Shown: positions 15,708-23,299, counted from the first letter of the stretch. The stretch is DNA of 23,366 nt from Bacteroidota bacterium (GCA_023417065.1 JAEZGH010000080.1:1-23366), one strand, 5' to 3'. Translations and numbers: made by a program. The notes: a model not told the origin generated them from the sequence alone.

Positions 15708-17090
15708 TTATCTTTCTACTGCATTCATAAATAATGAGAAGTCGCCTTTGGCCGCAGCTACTGCAAGCAATGATCGCCAGACATTCATGTAGGATATTGC
15801 CATATCAGCCTCTGCGCGGTTTAATGTCACAAGGCTCTGCATGAGCGTTGGGAGATCCGCAAGGCCACTTTCGTATCTGGCAGATGCCTGACGGTATGCG
15901 TCCTGTGCAGCCTTGAGTTGAACCGGTGCCATCATCGCCTGTTCCATGGACATTTCGTATTGCATCTGCGATTCCGAGAGTTGTCGTTTTATGCGAAGCT
16001 CTTGTTCGTTGAGCAGTTCTTCGTTGCGGATTGCATTATACTGTTCGGCCTTGTACCGCTGACGCGTTGATGCGAAGTCAGAAATAGTCCATCGCGTGGA
16101 AACACCCAGGAGATAGTTATACACCCTATACTGGGTGCCATACCGAAAATCCGTGTGATACGAATCGTCAGCAGGCGAGATGCCTGACCCACGGGCCCAA
16201 CCAGCTCCTACCAGAGTAATCGAAGGAAGGAACGATCTTTTGACTGCTAAACTCCGGGCATGTGACGCTTCATGGCGAAGTTGATAATATCGGAGCAACG
16301 GATTTGATTTCAGTTTCCCTGCCTCTGTCTCATGAGTTACCGGAACTGAAGACAGAAAAACCATACTGTCAATTTCAACCTCCTCCGTCGTCTGTATTCC
16401 TGTGAGTTCCTGCAGACGCAACGCCTGCGTCTTTCTTTCCTTCACTGCCTGCAGCACCAGCAGCCTCGCCTTGGTAAGTTCGGCGCTCGCAAGAGAGCTG
16501 TCAACACCGGCACGCATTCCAGAATTTACTCCGGCATTAACGACATCCGCGAAAGTCTGGGCGCGACGAAGATTTACTTCCTGAATTTTCGCGAGCTTGT
16601 CATACATCAATGTGAGGAGGTATGCGTCGGCAATCTTTACCTTGTGCTGAAGTATCTCATGCTCAAGGTTCGCATCGGCAGCTGTTGCAGCGATTCCGGC
16701 AGCCTCAACATTCCTGGCCACTTTTCCAAAGTTGAAAACATTCCATTCAATCAGCGCGGATGTATAACTACCCCATGTCGCCTGACTGTTATTATCCGGC
16801 CTGATACCTCCTGATGGGGAGATAACGGCTGGGTTCGGGTAGAACGCTCCGGCGAGACTGTTACTGGTCGCATAGGTGTACTGATGCTGCGCTGTTACCC
16901 TTGGGATATAGTCCGATTTTGCGACGCCAACGCTGCGATTATAGCTTTCACTTTCAGCGGCGCGCGCCTTGATAATGGGGTGAAACTTCACACCTGATTC
17001 AATCAACTCCGGCAGTTTCACCTGACCGAATGTTCTATTGCAGAACAAACTCAGGACAAGCAATAAGATACTCAGGCTTCGAATGCGCAT
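15708..17090 (-). CDS. TolC-family outer membrane efflux protein
   Basis: This protein of about 460 residues is the outer membrane channel and first gene of the second efflux operon. The preferred start, ATG 17090, gives a clear Sec signal peptide (MRIRSLSILLLVLSLFCNRT, cleaved after FGQ). The open frame extends 56 codons further, but that part is not protein-like and covers promoter-like repeats. Two repeats of TolC-type helices follow. The first has LPELIESGVKFHPIIKARAA and the second is centred on RYYQLRHEASHARSLAVKRS. The conserved strand WTISDFASTRQRYKAEQYN and the C-terminal LKAAQDAYRQASARYESGLA with DLPTLMQSL match the family closely. Its stop lies 10 bases before the pump start, so the three genes are probably one transcript. 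Confidence 0.9.
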   Translation of the reverse strand: MRIRSLSILLLVLSLFCNRTFGQVKLPELIESGVKFHPIIKARAAESESYNRSVGVAKSDYIPRVTAQHQYTYATSNSLAGAFYPNPAVISPSGGIRPDNNSQATWGSYTSALIEWNVFNFGKVARNVEAAGIAATAADANLEHEILQHKVKIADAYLLTLMYDKLAKIQEVNLRRAQTFADVVNAGVNSGMRAGVDSSLASAELTKARLLVLQAVKERKTQALRLQELTGIQTTEEVEIDSMVFLSSVPVTHETEAGKLKSNPLLRYYQLRHEASHARSLAVKRSFLPSITLVGAGWARGSGISPADDSYHTDFRYGTQYRVYNYLLGVSTRWTISDFASTRQRYKAEQYNAIRNEELLNEQELRIKRQLSESQMQYEMSMEQAMMAPVQLKAAQDAYRQASARYESGLADLPTLMQSLVTLNRAEADMAISYMNVWRSLLAVAAAKGDFSLFMNAVER

Positions 17091-17113
17091 TTCTTCAAAG
17101 TTTGCCCGATAAT

Positions 17114-17141
17114 AGAATCCGATTCTGGAAAGATTCTGGAA
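17114..17141. promoter_or_regulatory. Palindrome plus 11-bp direct repeat upstream of the second efflux operon
   Basis: AGAATC-C-GATTCT (17114-17126) is a perfect palindrome. GATTCTGGAA occurs at 17121-17130 and again at 17132-17141, an 11-bp spacing. The group lies 24-51 bases before the ATG at 17090, and an AAACTTTG (one mismatch to TAnnTTTG) lies between it and the ATG. This is the place and size expected for an operator of an unlinked regulator. Confidence 0.45.
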
Positions 17142-17255
17142 TGTTGCGTGTGTTGAGTTCAGATTTTTACGATTTGCTTTGCATAGAAAGCTGTGGTCTG
17201 TTGCCTCCCGGGCGCTTCCTCCGAGAGGTTGAGTACACCAGTGCTCAAATCCTGT

Positions 17256-17331
17256 CAATCCCTTAATCTCCTAATCCCTTAATCCCTTAATCGCTTAACC
17301 CCTTAATCCTCTAATCCCAGTCCCTTAATCC
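17256..17331 (-). repeat. Tandem octamer array (GGATTAAG type), single orientation
   Basis: On the minus strand about nine imperfect copies of GGATTAAG plus one six-base unit follow in phase, with variants such as GGATTAGA, GGGTTAAG and CGATTAAG. The same unit in opposite-facing arms forms the two hairpin arrays at 18444-18538 and 18941-19050. No coding function is apparent. Confidence 0.85.
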
Positions 17332-17428
17332 GTCAGTACAGGAATCACCGCTGGGCGTTATTGGAAGCATACCCCTTGCACATTCCGGAAATTTCAGACC
17401 GAACCTTTAATAAAAAACCTTTCTCGTT

Positions 17429-18439
17429 ATGAAAAAATCTCTATTGATTACCTCCGGTCTGTTGACTGTCTTTCTCAGTTTGGCAATGTCGTGCAGCGAT
17501 GATGATGGTGATAATCCATCACAGGAAGGCCTCATTGCTACCGACGCACAAATTGTTAATCAGGGATCAGGGTATGCATTTACCGAAGGTCCTGCAGTGG
17601 ATAAAAATGGCAACGTCTTTTTTACAGATCAGCCTAATGACATCATTTACAAATGGGATGCTTCCACCGGACAGATTACCAAATTCCTGGAAGGAACTGG
17701 TCGTTCCAATGGTATGGCATTCGACAAGGACGGCAACCTTATCGCATGTGCGGATATGTATGGCGAACTTTGGAAAATCGCCCCTGATGGCACGCACACT
17801 GTACTCGTTGACAATTACGACGGCAAATTATTGAACGGCCCCAATGATGTATGGATAAACCCGACCAATGGCGGTATGTACATCACTGATCCAATGTTCC
17901 CCAGAGGCTATTGGGAAGATGACGATCCACGCAAAACAGGGAACCCTAACTGGCCACCCACACATTCCGAACAAGCAGCGTCCGGCAAAGGCGGACACGT
18001 TTATTATCTGGCACCGGGAAGCACGTCCCTGGTTCGTGTGACTGTCATGCCGGATTGGGAAGCCGATTCATGGCCTAATGGTGTCGTAGGAACTCCTGAC
18101 GGCAAAAAGCTTTATGTAAATAAGTGGGAAGGCGATAACATGGGCGGCACGTGGGTGTTTGACATCAACAGTGACGGCACACTCTCAAACATGCGCAAAT
18201 TCGTTGACATGGGCGGCGATGGCATGTCGATGGACGAACGCGGCAATATCTACATCAGCAATGGCTTTGGTGTCGTGGTGTTTGATCCTTCAGGTAAAGA
18301 ACTGGTGAGAATATTCACAGGTGGCGGCGCGACTAACAATGTGTTCGCCGGTCCCGACCAAAAGACGCTCTTCATCACCGGGCCCACTGATCAGGTGAAT
18401 ACGCTGAAGATGAATGTCAGTGGTGTGGAGAAATTCTGA
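17429..18439 (+). CDS. SMP-30/gluconolactonase-family lipoprotein
   Basis: This 336-residue protein should be an exported six-bladed beta-propeller hydrolase of the SMP-30/gluconolactonase/LRE family, probably acting on a sugar lactone. The lipobox LAMSC puts the lipidated Cys at residue 22, and the next residues SDDDGDN match the acidic surface-export signal of Bacteroidota lipoproteins, so it is likely surface-exposed. Metal and catalytic positions known from the family can be placed: Glu 53 in FTEGPA, Asn 139 and Asp 140 in NGPNDVW, Asn in SWPNGVVGTPDGKKLYV and Asp in MGGDGMSMDERGN. Repeated DGN and DGK turns mark the blades. The gene stands alone on the plus strand, between octamer arrays, with a large hairpin as its probable transcript end. 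The true substrate is unknown. Confidence 0.88.
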   Translation: MKKSLLITSGLLTVFLSLAMSCSDDDGDNPSQEGLIATDAQIVNQGSGYAFTEGPAVDKNGNVFFTDQPNDIIYKWDASTGQITKFLEGTGRSNGMAFDKDGNLIACADMYGELWKIAPDGTHTVLVDNYDGKLLNGPNDVWINPTNGGMYITDPMFPRGYWEDDDPRKTGNPNWPPTHSEQAASGKGGHVYYLAPGSTSLVRVTVMPDWEADSWPNGVVGTPDGKKLYVNKWEGDNMGGTWVFDINSDGTLSNMRKFVDMGGDGMSMDERGNIYISNGFGVVVFDPSGKELVRIFTGGGATNNVFAGPDQKTLFITGPTDQVNTLKMNVSGVEKF

Positions 18440-18443
18440 CCAG

Positions 18444-18538
18444 GATTAAAGGGAATTAGGGGATTGGGGGATTGGGGGATTGGGGGATTGGTGTGAAAAT
18501 TTTCAATCCTCCAATCCCAGAATCCCATAATCCCTTTC
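18444..18538. repeat. Octamer-repeat hairpin with G-quadruplex motif
   Basis: The left arm has four perfect GGGGATTG units (from 18459) preceded by diverged units. The right arm has four AATCC-type octamers (18504-18536) in the opposite sense. The arms can pair over about 35 bases around a centre with the palindrome GAAAATTTTC (18495-18504). Four G-runs of four or five, separated by ATT (18459-18486), form a textbook G4 motif. It begins 5 bases after the SMP-30-like stop codon and may serve as its terminator. Confidence 0.8.
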
Positions 18539-18566
18539 TGTCTTGAATTCATAACCGTTGTGTATT

Positions 18567-18965
18567 ATGGAATTCAAGTATCAGATGTGACCGAAAAGAT
18601 CATCGGTGCGTCAATGAAAATTCATCGCTTCCTGGGGGAATGGCTTTCAGGAAGTCGTTTATCAAAGACGTCTTGCTCTTGAGCTGCGCGACGCAGGACT
18701 CAAGTTCAAACGCGAACGAAAACAAAGTATATTCTATGAAAAGTATTGCGTCGCCACACGGCGCGTTGATTTTCTCGTTGAGGAAAGAGTGCTGGTCGGG
18801 TTAAAAGCAGTCTTCAAGATAGAACCCGCGCATTTTGCCCAGGCCATCAACTACCTCGAAGCCTTCAAGCTTGAAGTGGGCCTGTTATTAACTTTCGGAT
18901 CAACATCTCTGGAGTTCCGACGGCTTGGGCCGAGACGACAAGGACTAAAGGGAACAGGGGATTAA
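18567..18965 (+). pseudogene. Decayed GxxExxY protein (PD-(D/E)XK nuclease-like)
   Basis: Read across two frameshifts this is a GxxExxY-family protein of about 133 residues. From ATG 18567 it reads MEFKY, one base is missing near 18582, then DVTEKIIGASMKIHRFLG. One extra G in the run at 18634-18638 returns it to the first frame as NGFQEVVYQRRLALELRDAG. GFQEVVY is the family's GxxExxY motif. The second half has RRVDFLVEERVLVGLKAVFK, where the family normally has VxVELKA, so the nuclease-fold Glu is Gly here. It ends at TAA 18965 inside the next octamer array. The family is widespread in Bacteroidota and of uncertain function. Two lesions plus the lost Glu argue for a dead gene, although a sequencing error cannot be excluded for the G-run. 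Confidence 0.8.
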
Positions 18966-19050
18966 AGGATTCGGGGATTATCGGTTTTAATTCGCCGGGC
19001 TCACCCCGCGAACTCGTCAATCCCCCCATCCCATTAATCCTGATCCTCCT
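18941..19050. repeat. Octamer-repeat hairpin with a central stem-loop
   Basis: The left arm (18941-18980) has units GGGGATTA, AAGGATTC and GGGGATTA. The right arm (19018-19050) has CAATCCCC, CATCCCAT and TAATCCTG in the opposite sense. The centre (about 18991-19013) holds a second inverted repeat, TTCGC with GCGAA and an inner GGG/CCC. The left arm supplies the GxxExxY stop codon and the right arm supplies the stop codon of the DUF892 gene. Confidence 0.7.
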
Positions 19051-19564
19051 TTTGAGCATCTGAATTTATCATCATATCCGCGAGATTGGACAACAGCATA
19101 TCCGTTTCCTTTTCTTCCTGGAGTGTTTCTTCCAGGAGCGCAGATATCTCAGAGCTTATTGACATGGCGAGCTGACGCAGACTACCGTATGTTGCGATCT
19201 CATAATGTTCAACTTTTTGAGCAGAGATAATGAGTCCTACGTCGCGGGTAGCAGTACCCTCGGTAGTTTCCTTGATCACTTCCTCGGCTTCAGCAATAAG
19301 ACCGGCAACGCCTTTACATTTTTTGGAGTCCGGTTTTTCATTGAGCAACTCAAATACTTTTTCGAGACGCTTAATTTGATCCTGCGTAACGTGCAAATGG
19401 TCTTCAAACGCAAGTGCGAGGTCCTGTGACGTAGCCGCTTCCTTCATTCGCGGCAACGCTTCGGCTAATTGCTGCTCTGCTCCGTAAATATCTCTGAGCT
19501 CTTCCTTGAAGAGATCGATTAATACAAGCTTATCTTGTTTTAGTGCTGTAAACGGGTTTTTCAT
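19034..19564 (-). CDS. YciE/YciF-family (DUF892) ferritin-like protein
   Basis: This 176-residue cytoplasmic protein has the DUF892 pattern: LIDLFKEELRDIYGAEQQLA near the N-terminus, AFEDHLHVTQDQIKRLEKVF in the second helix, CKGVAGLIAEA in the middle and QKVEHYEIATYGSLRQLA in the third helix. These form a four-helix ferritin-like bundle. Family members are stress-induced and thought to bind metal or protect against oxidative or osmotic stress. I chose ATG 19564 because the 19 residues before it are not family-like. The stop TAA (19034-19036) is formed by a GGATTAA unit of the adjacent repeat array, so the last residues may have been changed by the repeat. Confidence 0.85.
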   Translation of the reverse strand: MKNPFTALKQDKLVLIDLFKEELRDIYGAEQQLAEALPRMKEAATSQDLALAFEDHLHVTQDQIKRLEKVFELLNEKPDSKKCKGVAGLIAEAEEVIKETTEGTATRDVGLIISAQKVEHYEIATYGSLRQLAMSISSEISALLEETLQEEKETDMLLSNLADMMINSDAQKEDQD

Positions 19565-19587
19565 ATTCTTTAGTTTACCTGTTAGTA

Positions 19588-19615
19588 CAAAATTTCGTAC
19601 CAGGAGGCAGGCAAA
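19588..19615 (-). promoter_or_regulatory. Possible promoter of the DUF892 gene
   Basis: On the minus strand TTTG (19612-19615) is followed after 16 bases by AAATTTTG (19588-19595), one mismatch from TAnnTTTG. It ends 23 bases before the ATG. The spacing is a little short, so this is only a candidate. Confidence 0.3.
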
Positions 19616-19672
19616 CCGCACAGTTCATAGTGACCCAGATTTCTAAGGATTTTATGAGGGCTGGACTGATAG

Positions 19673-20053
19673 TTACTTCCCGTGACTAAGTGTCACTGTC
19701 CTACCATCCGTTTCATCGAGAATTATGAAAAATGTTCCTCCGGTTGTGTGGACTGGCAATGTGCCTGAAATGCACCAGAAATTCCTGATTTTGTGGATTT
19801 CATAAGGACGTTGCCTTTTGATGTTTTGCTCGCCATAAACATCGAAAAGCATCTTCTCCGCAGTCAACACAGCAGCTAAGCTATCAGCTATTCTTCCTCC
19901 CCGCTGTTCATTCAGCTTATTCGACGCCTTGTCCTGCAAACTTTTGTCCAACATGGCTTCAACCGCTTCCCGCCCCAAAATAGTCCGCGAGTAACCACCC
20001 CTTTCACACGAAGCATATAGCACCAGGATGAGAACGATCCAAATAAGTCTCAT
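19673..20053 (-). CDS. NTF2-fold (Imm-NTF2/YbbC-type) lipoprotein
   Basis: This 126-residue protein begins with a lipoprotein-like signal (MRLIWIVLILVLYASC, Cys at 16). Its second half reads LTAEKMLFDVYGEQNIKRQR followed by PYEIHKIRNFWCISGTLP, then GGTFFIILDETDGRTVTLSHGK. This fits the NTF2 fold immunity protein family, in which A.A...hh..hYG, W.h.GTLP, GG.hhI.h...G.V....HGK are conserved. Family members include polymorphic-toxin immunity proteins, but no toxin gene lies nearby, so the role here is open. The frame stays open upstream to 20170 and beyond, giving a longer form with the hydrophobic segment inside; ATG 20053 is preferred because it puts the signal at the N-terminus. Confidence 0.65.
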   Translation of the reverse strand: MRLIWIVLILVLYASCERGGYSRTILGREAVEAMLDKSLQDKASNKLNEQRGGRIADSLAAVLTAEKMLFDVYGEQNIKRQRPYEIHKIRNFWCISGTLPVHTTGGTFFIILDETDGRTVTLSHGK

Positions 20054-20215
20054 GGATGATTCAAGCATTATTGATCCATCTTCAATATATAAAAAGTGGC
20101 GCCCTTCTGTCAAACACCATTCAGCCTTATTCCTACCAATGAATTTGATCCCTCCCTGATAGAGCACCATTTCACCATTTTCATCTGCAATGTCTTCCTG
20201 ATCTGAACCTTGAAC

Positions 20216-22408
20216 CTACTTAATAATGATCAGCTTCCAATCCTCCGGCATCCCCTCGTAATCGACCCCGATCATCGACTCACTTTCCTGTCGGGAGATA
20301 TGCAGTGTGAGCCGGGTATCCGAAGCGTGTAGTGGGAGGCTCTTAAGGTGAATCCATTGCAGATACCCAGGCATCACCGGATTTTTGAGAACCACACGCT
20401 TCTGCTGGGGCAATATCTTAATACGGAGGATTGCGCGGATCAAAACAAATACGGCAGCGACAGACCACGCCTGTGGTGAACATGCAACAGGATACGCTGT
20501 TGGCCCTTCACCTTTTCTACGGTCGAAGCCACAAAACAACTCAGGTAGTCGCTGAAGCGGAATAAATAATGACGCGTCAAAAAGTCCCGTCATCAACTTG
20601 AGCACTTCTTCTTTCATGCCATACCGCGAGAAGCCCAGCGCGATAAGAGCAACGTCATGCGGCCAAACAGATCCATTGTGATATGACATGGGGTTGTAGT
20701 TCACCGACTGTGATGAAAGCGTGCGTATACCCCAGCCGGTGAACATATCAGCTGAAAGCATCGCGCGGGCAACTTTACGCGCTTTTTCCCGCGTAGCAAT
20801 ACCCGTGAAAAGAACGTGACCTGCGTTCGAGGTCTTTACGCGACAAGGTCGTTTGTTCCCGTCGAGAGCAATAACGTAACAGCCTAGTTCTTCGTCCCAG
20901 AACTTCTCGTTGAACAGCTTCCTGAGTTGTTGCGCTTCCTGACGCCATCGCGAAGCAAGATTGACATGCCCCGTTGCCTTTGCCAGTTTTGCCGCTTTTC
21001 GTTTAGCCAGATAGACATAACCCTGAACCTCACAAAGCGCGATGGGAGGCTTGGCCCACGTGCCGTCTTCATGGAACACCGAATCCTGGCTGTCCTTCCA
21101 ACCCTGATTGGTCAGACCGTTCGCAGCCTTGTGCTTGTATTCAACGAAGCCATCTCCGTCAAGGTCGCCGTACTTGTCAATCCAGTTTATCGCACTTTCA
21201 ATATTTTTCCACAGCTGTTGTATGGTAGCAAGATCTCCGGTTCTTTCGAAGTATTCCCCAGCGAGAATTACAAACAGCGGAGTCGAATCAACGGAGCCAT
21301 AGTATTGTCTGAACGGAACTTCGTTGAGGTTCACCATTTCACCTCCCCGTGTTTCATGTAGGATCTTTCCCGGCTCGGCGTCAGAAGCGGCGTGATGCTC
21401 ATGTGATTGATTTGCCGCCAGAAAAAGCAGTACACTTCGTGCAAGATCGGGTACGATCCATACGACTTCAAGCGCGGTGATAATGCCATCTCTTCCAAAT
21501 GCCGTATTATACCATGGAACACCCGCATACGGATACTTGCCGTAAGGCGTATCGGCCATCAGGGAGATAAGGTCAAAACGCGAACGGTTTATCCAGTGAT
21601 TGAATTGCTCGTTGTCGGTTTCTACCGTCGGAAAATCCAGTTTGAACTTCGGCCCATGAATGGCGGATCCATCCTGCTTGAACAACTCATCTCTCGTAAC
21701 CACAGGATTCACGCCAACGGCGAATAGAATAACGTATTCAAGTGTAACCGGTTCGCGCGGCTTAAGCGTCAGATCAAAGGAAACCGTGCCCTCGCCATCG
21801 AAGCTTGAGTATGGGTGAGAGAAATTGACTTCAGCTGTGCGTTCTATGCTATCGAGACCTTCATATGTCAGACGTACTTTTCGATCGTCGGAAGACACGT
21901 ACCCAAGAAAAGAACCTCTGGCTATGCGAGTGGCCCCACGAACCTCAAAGATATCCTTGAAGTCCCCCTGCACTTTCAGCGCAATGCAAATGGTGTGAGC
22001 AACGTTATCGAAGTTCTGAAATTCGAGCTTTTCGTGGAACGTCCTGTCCACCATCAGCTGACTCCTCCGAATGTGAAGCACCCCGTTAGGCACTTTCCTG
22101 TCGCCTTCGGAAAATTCAACATTCGTAAGATCCACCGACAACACTTCATTTTCTTCTTCAATGGTGGAGTTTAGCAACGTTGGTCTGACGCCATTGACGA
22201 GTAGCTGAAGCTTACTGATAAAGCGCGTATCCTTGTAATACAACCCATGAACCTCCTTGCCACCGGGGAGAATATCCCCCCAGCGATCGAAAATTCCGAA
22301 AGTATCACAATGATTCAACACATGAACGCGATCATCGGCATAGGGTGGCTCTGCCAACCCAATAGACACTTCGTTATTTACAAGATCCTTTCCTTTTTCT
22401 GATATCAT
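20216..22408 (-). CDS. Amylo-alpha-1,6-glucosidase (glycogen debranching enzyme)
   Basis: This 730-residue enzyme should hydrolyse alpha-1,6 branch points of glycogen or related alpha-glucans in the cytoplasm. The N-terminal half is the beta-rich GDE_N domain (about 1-230), with FGIFDRWGDILPGGKEVHGL followed by YYKDTRF. The C-terminal half is an (alpha/alpha)6 barrel with the family landmarks VPWYNTAFGRDGIITALEVV, RQYYGSVDSTPLFVILAGEY, NQGWKDSQDSVFHEDG and YNPMSYHNGSVWPHD. Acidic residues in FGRD and GWKDSQDS are the expected active-site region. There is no signal peptide. It starts 16 bases after the glycosyltransferase gene, and the two genes form a pair often seen in bacteria. Because the glycosyltransferase promoter has been cut off by the IS element, expression of this gene may now depend on another promoter. 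Confidence 0.92.
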   Translation of the reverse strand: MISEKGKDLVNNEVSIGLAEPPYADDRVHVLNHCDTFGIFDRWGDILPGGKEVHGLYYKDTRFISKLQLLVNGVRPTLLNSTIEEENEVLSVDLTNVEFSEGDRKVPNGVLHIRRSQLMVDRTFHEKLEFQNFDNVAHTICIALKVQGDFKDIFEVRGATRIARGSFLGYVSSDDRKVRLTYEGLDSIERTAEVNFSHPYSSFDGEGTVSFDLTLKPREPVTLEYVILFAVGVNPVVTRDELFKQDGSAIHGPKFKLDFPTVETDNEQFNHWINRSRFDLISLMADTPYGKYPYAGVPWYNTAFGRDGIITALEVVWIVPDLARSVLLFLAANQSHEHHAASDAEPGKILHETRGGEMVNLNEVPFRQYYGSVDSTPLFVILAGEYFERTGDLATIQQLWKNIESAINWIDKYGDLDGDGFVEYKHKAANGLTNQGWKDSQDSVFHEDGTWAKPPIALCEVQGYVYLAKRKAAKLAKATGHVNLASRWRQEAQQLRKLFNEKFWDEELGCYVIALDGNKRPCRVKTSNAGHVLFTGIATREKARKVARAMLSADMFTGWGIRTLSSQSVNYNPMSYHNGSVWPHDVALIALGFSRYGMKEEVLKLMTGLFDASLFIPLQRLPELFCGFDRRKGEGPTAYPVACSPQAWSVAAVFVLIRAILRIKILPQQKRVVLKNPVMPGYLQWIHLKSLPLHASDTRLTLHISRQESESMIGVDYEGMPEDWKLIIIK

Positions 22409-22424
22409 AGGTCACGCTTTCATA

Positions 22425-23240
22425 TCAGGCTACGGCAAGTTCCCCGGAACGTGTCCGATTATTGGAAGTACGACCGGAGGCATGCTGAAGCTTTTCAAAT
22501 ATTTGAAGATACCTTTTAGCCATAGTCCGCGCGCTGTAGTGTTCTTCAAAGTAAGCGCGAACCTTGCTTCTGTCTATACTGCTGACCTTGCGCAGCGCAG
22601 CAACAGCAGCATCGCGACTATCGACAATGAAGCCATTTACGTTGTCGGCAATTATTTCGGGAACAGATCCATGGGGATAAGCAATAACGGGGGTGCCACA
22701 CGCCATCGCCTCGATCATCACCATGCCGAATGGTTCCGGCCAGTCGATCGGGAAAAGCAACGCCCTGGCACGACCGAGGAATTCATTCTTTCGATCTTCA
22801 CCTATCTCACCGATGAATTCAACAAACGGCACTTCAATCAGCGGCCTGACCTTCTCTACAAAGTAAGCTTCATCCGCCTTATCGACCTTCGCGGCAATTT
22901 TCAGCTTGACACCAGCCTTCCGCGCAATTTTAATTGCACGGTCGGGACGTTTTTCAGGTGATATCCTGCCAATGAAGGCAACATAGTCGCCATCCCCGGG
23001 CCCCAGTGAATATAAATCTGTCGGAAGTCCGTGATAGACGGTTCCAACCCAGTTGGCCTGAGGCAATGGCATGCGTTGAGAATTTGAAATTGAGATCACG
23101 GGCTGATCCGAAAAACGAACGTAGACGTACTGCAGGTCAGGAAGGTCGAGTCGCCCGTGCAGCGTTGTCACATGGGGCGTGCGCATCCCTGAACTAAAAG
23201 GAAAATGCAGATAATCCGTATGAAAATGAATTACATCAAA
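22425..23240 (-). CDS. GT4-family glycosyltransferase, N-terminus removed by an IS element
   Basis: The visible 271 residues are the C-terminal three quarters of a retaining GT-B glycosyltransferase of family 4, probably using a nucleotide sugar for glycan or glycogen-related synthesis. In order they show FDVIHFHTDYLHFPFS, YVAFIGRISPEKRPDRAIKI (the donor domain entry) and EPFGMVMIEAMACGTPVIAY, which contains the EX7E motif, followed by GSVPEII. The family normally has about 80-100 further residues before FDVIHFH. Here the frame meets TAG at 23241-23243, where the sequence changes to the AT-rich end of the IS3-family element. A Met at 23186 could start a shorter product, but it would lack most of the acceptor domain. 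It is best treated as a disrupted gene, paired with the debranching enzyme. Confidence 0.88.
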   Translation of the reverse strand, partial: FDVIHFHTDYLHFPFSSGMRTPHVTTLHGRLDLPDLQYVYVRFSDQPVISISNSQRMPLPQANWVGTVYHGLPTDLYSLGPGDGDYVAFIGRISPEKRPDRAIKIARKAGVKLKIAAKVDKADEAYFVEKVRPLIEVPFVEFIGEIGEDRKNEFLGRARALLFPIDWPEPFGMVMIEAMACGTPVIAYPHGSVPEIIADNVNGFIVDSRDAAVAALRKVSSIDRSKVRAYFEEHYSARTMAKRYLQIFEKLQHASGRTSNNRTRSGELAVA

Positions 23241-23291
23241 CTATAATACTCCCTAAAATTTAGACCACTGGTTAAGTTAAAAAACAACAAC

Positions 23292-23299
23292 TAACTTTG
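23292..23299 (+). promoter_or_regulatory. -7 promoter element of the IS3-family orfA
   Basis: TAACTTTG is a perfect match to TAnnTTTG and lies 9 bases before the orfA ATG. The -33 region has only a weak TTAAG, so a full promoter is plausible but not certain. Confidence 0.4.

Larger units (their letters stand above)
17091..17428. other. Divergent intergenic region with operator-like sites and an octamer array
   Basis: This 338-base gap lies between the outer membrane gene (minus) and the SMP-30-like gene (plus). Its left part holds a palindrome and an 11-bp direct repeat just before the efflux gene. Its middle holds the octamer array at 17256-17331. The right part (17332-17428) shows no recognised element, and no good TAnnTTTG precedes the plus-strand gene. 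Confidence 0.6.

Noticed and set aside
17091..17258. 56-residue N-terminal extension of the second outer membrane protein
   Set aside because: The extension is not family-like, would bury the signal peptide and covers the palindrome and direct repeats. ATG 17090 gives a normal signal peptide.
17256..19050. CRISPR array or telomere-like DNA
   Set aside because: The units are 8 bases in direct tandem without unique spacers, and no cas gene is present, so this is not CRISPR. The GGGATT likeness to telomere repeats is only superficial in an internal bacterial locus.
18865..19059. Minus-strand 64-residue frame over the third octamer array
   Set aside because: It is made mostly of repeat and antisense pseudogene sequence and overlaps the end of the DUF892 gene. 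No family pattern is seen.
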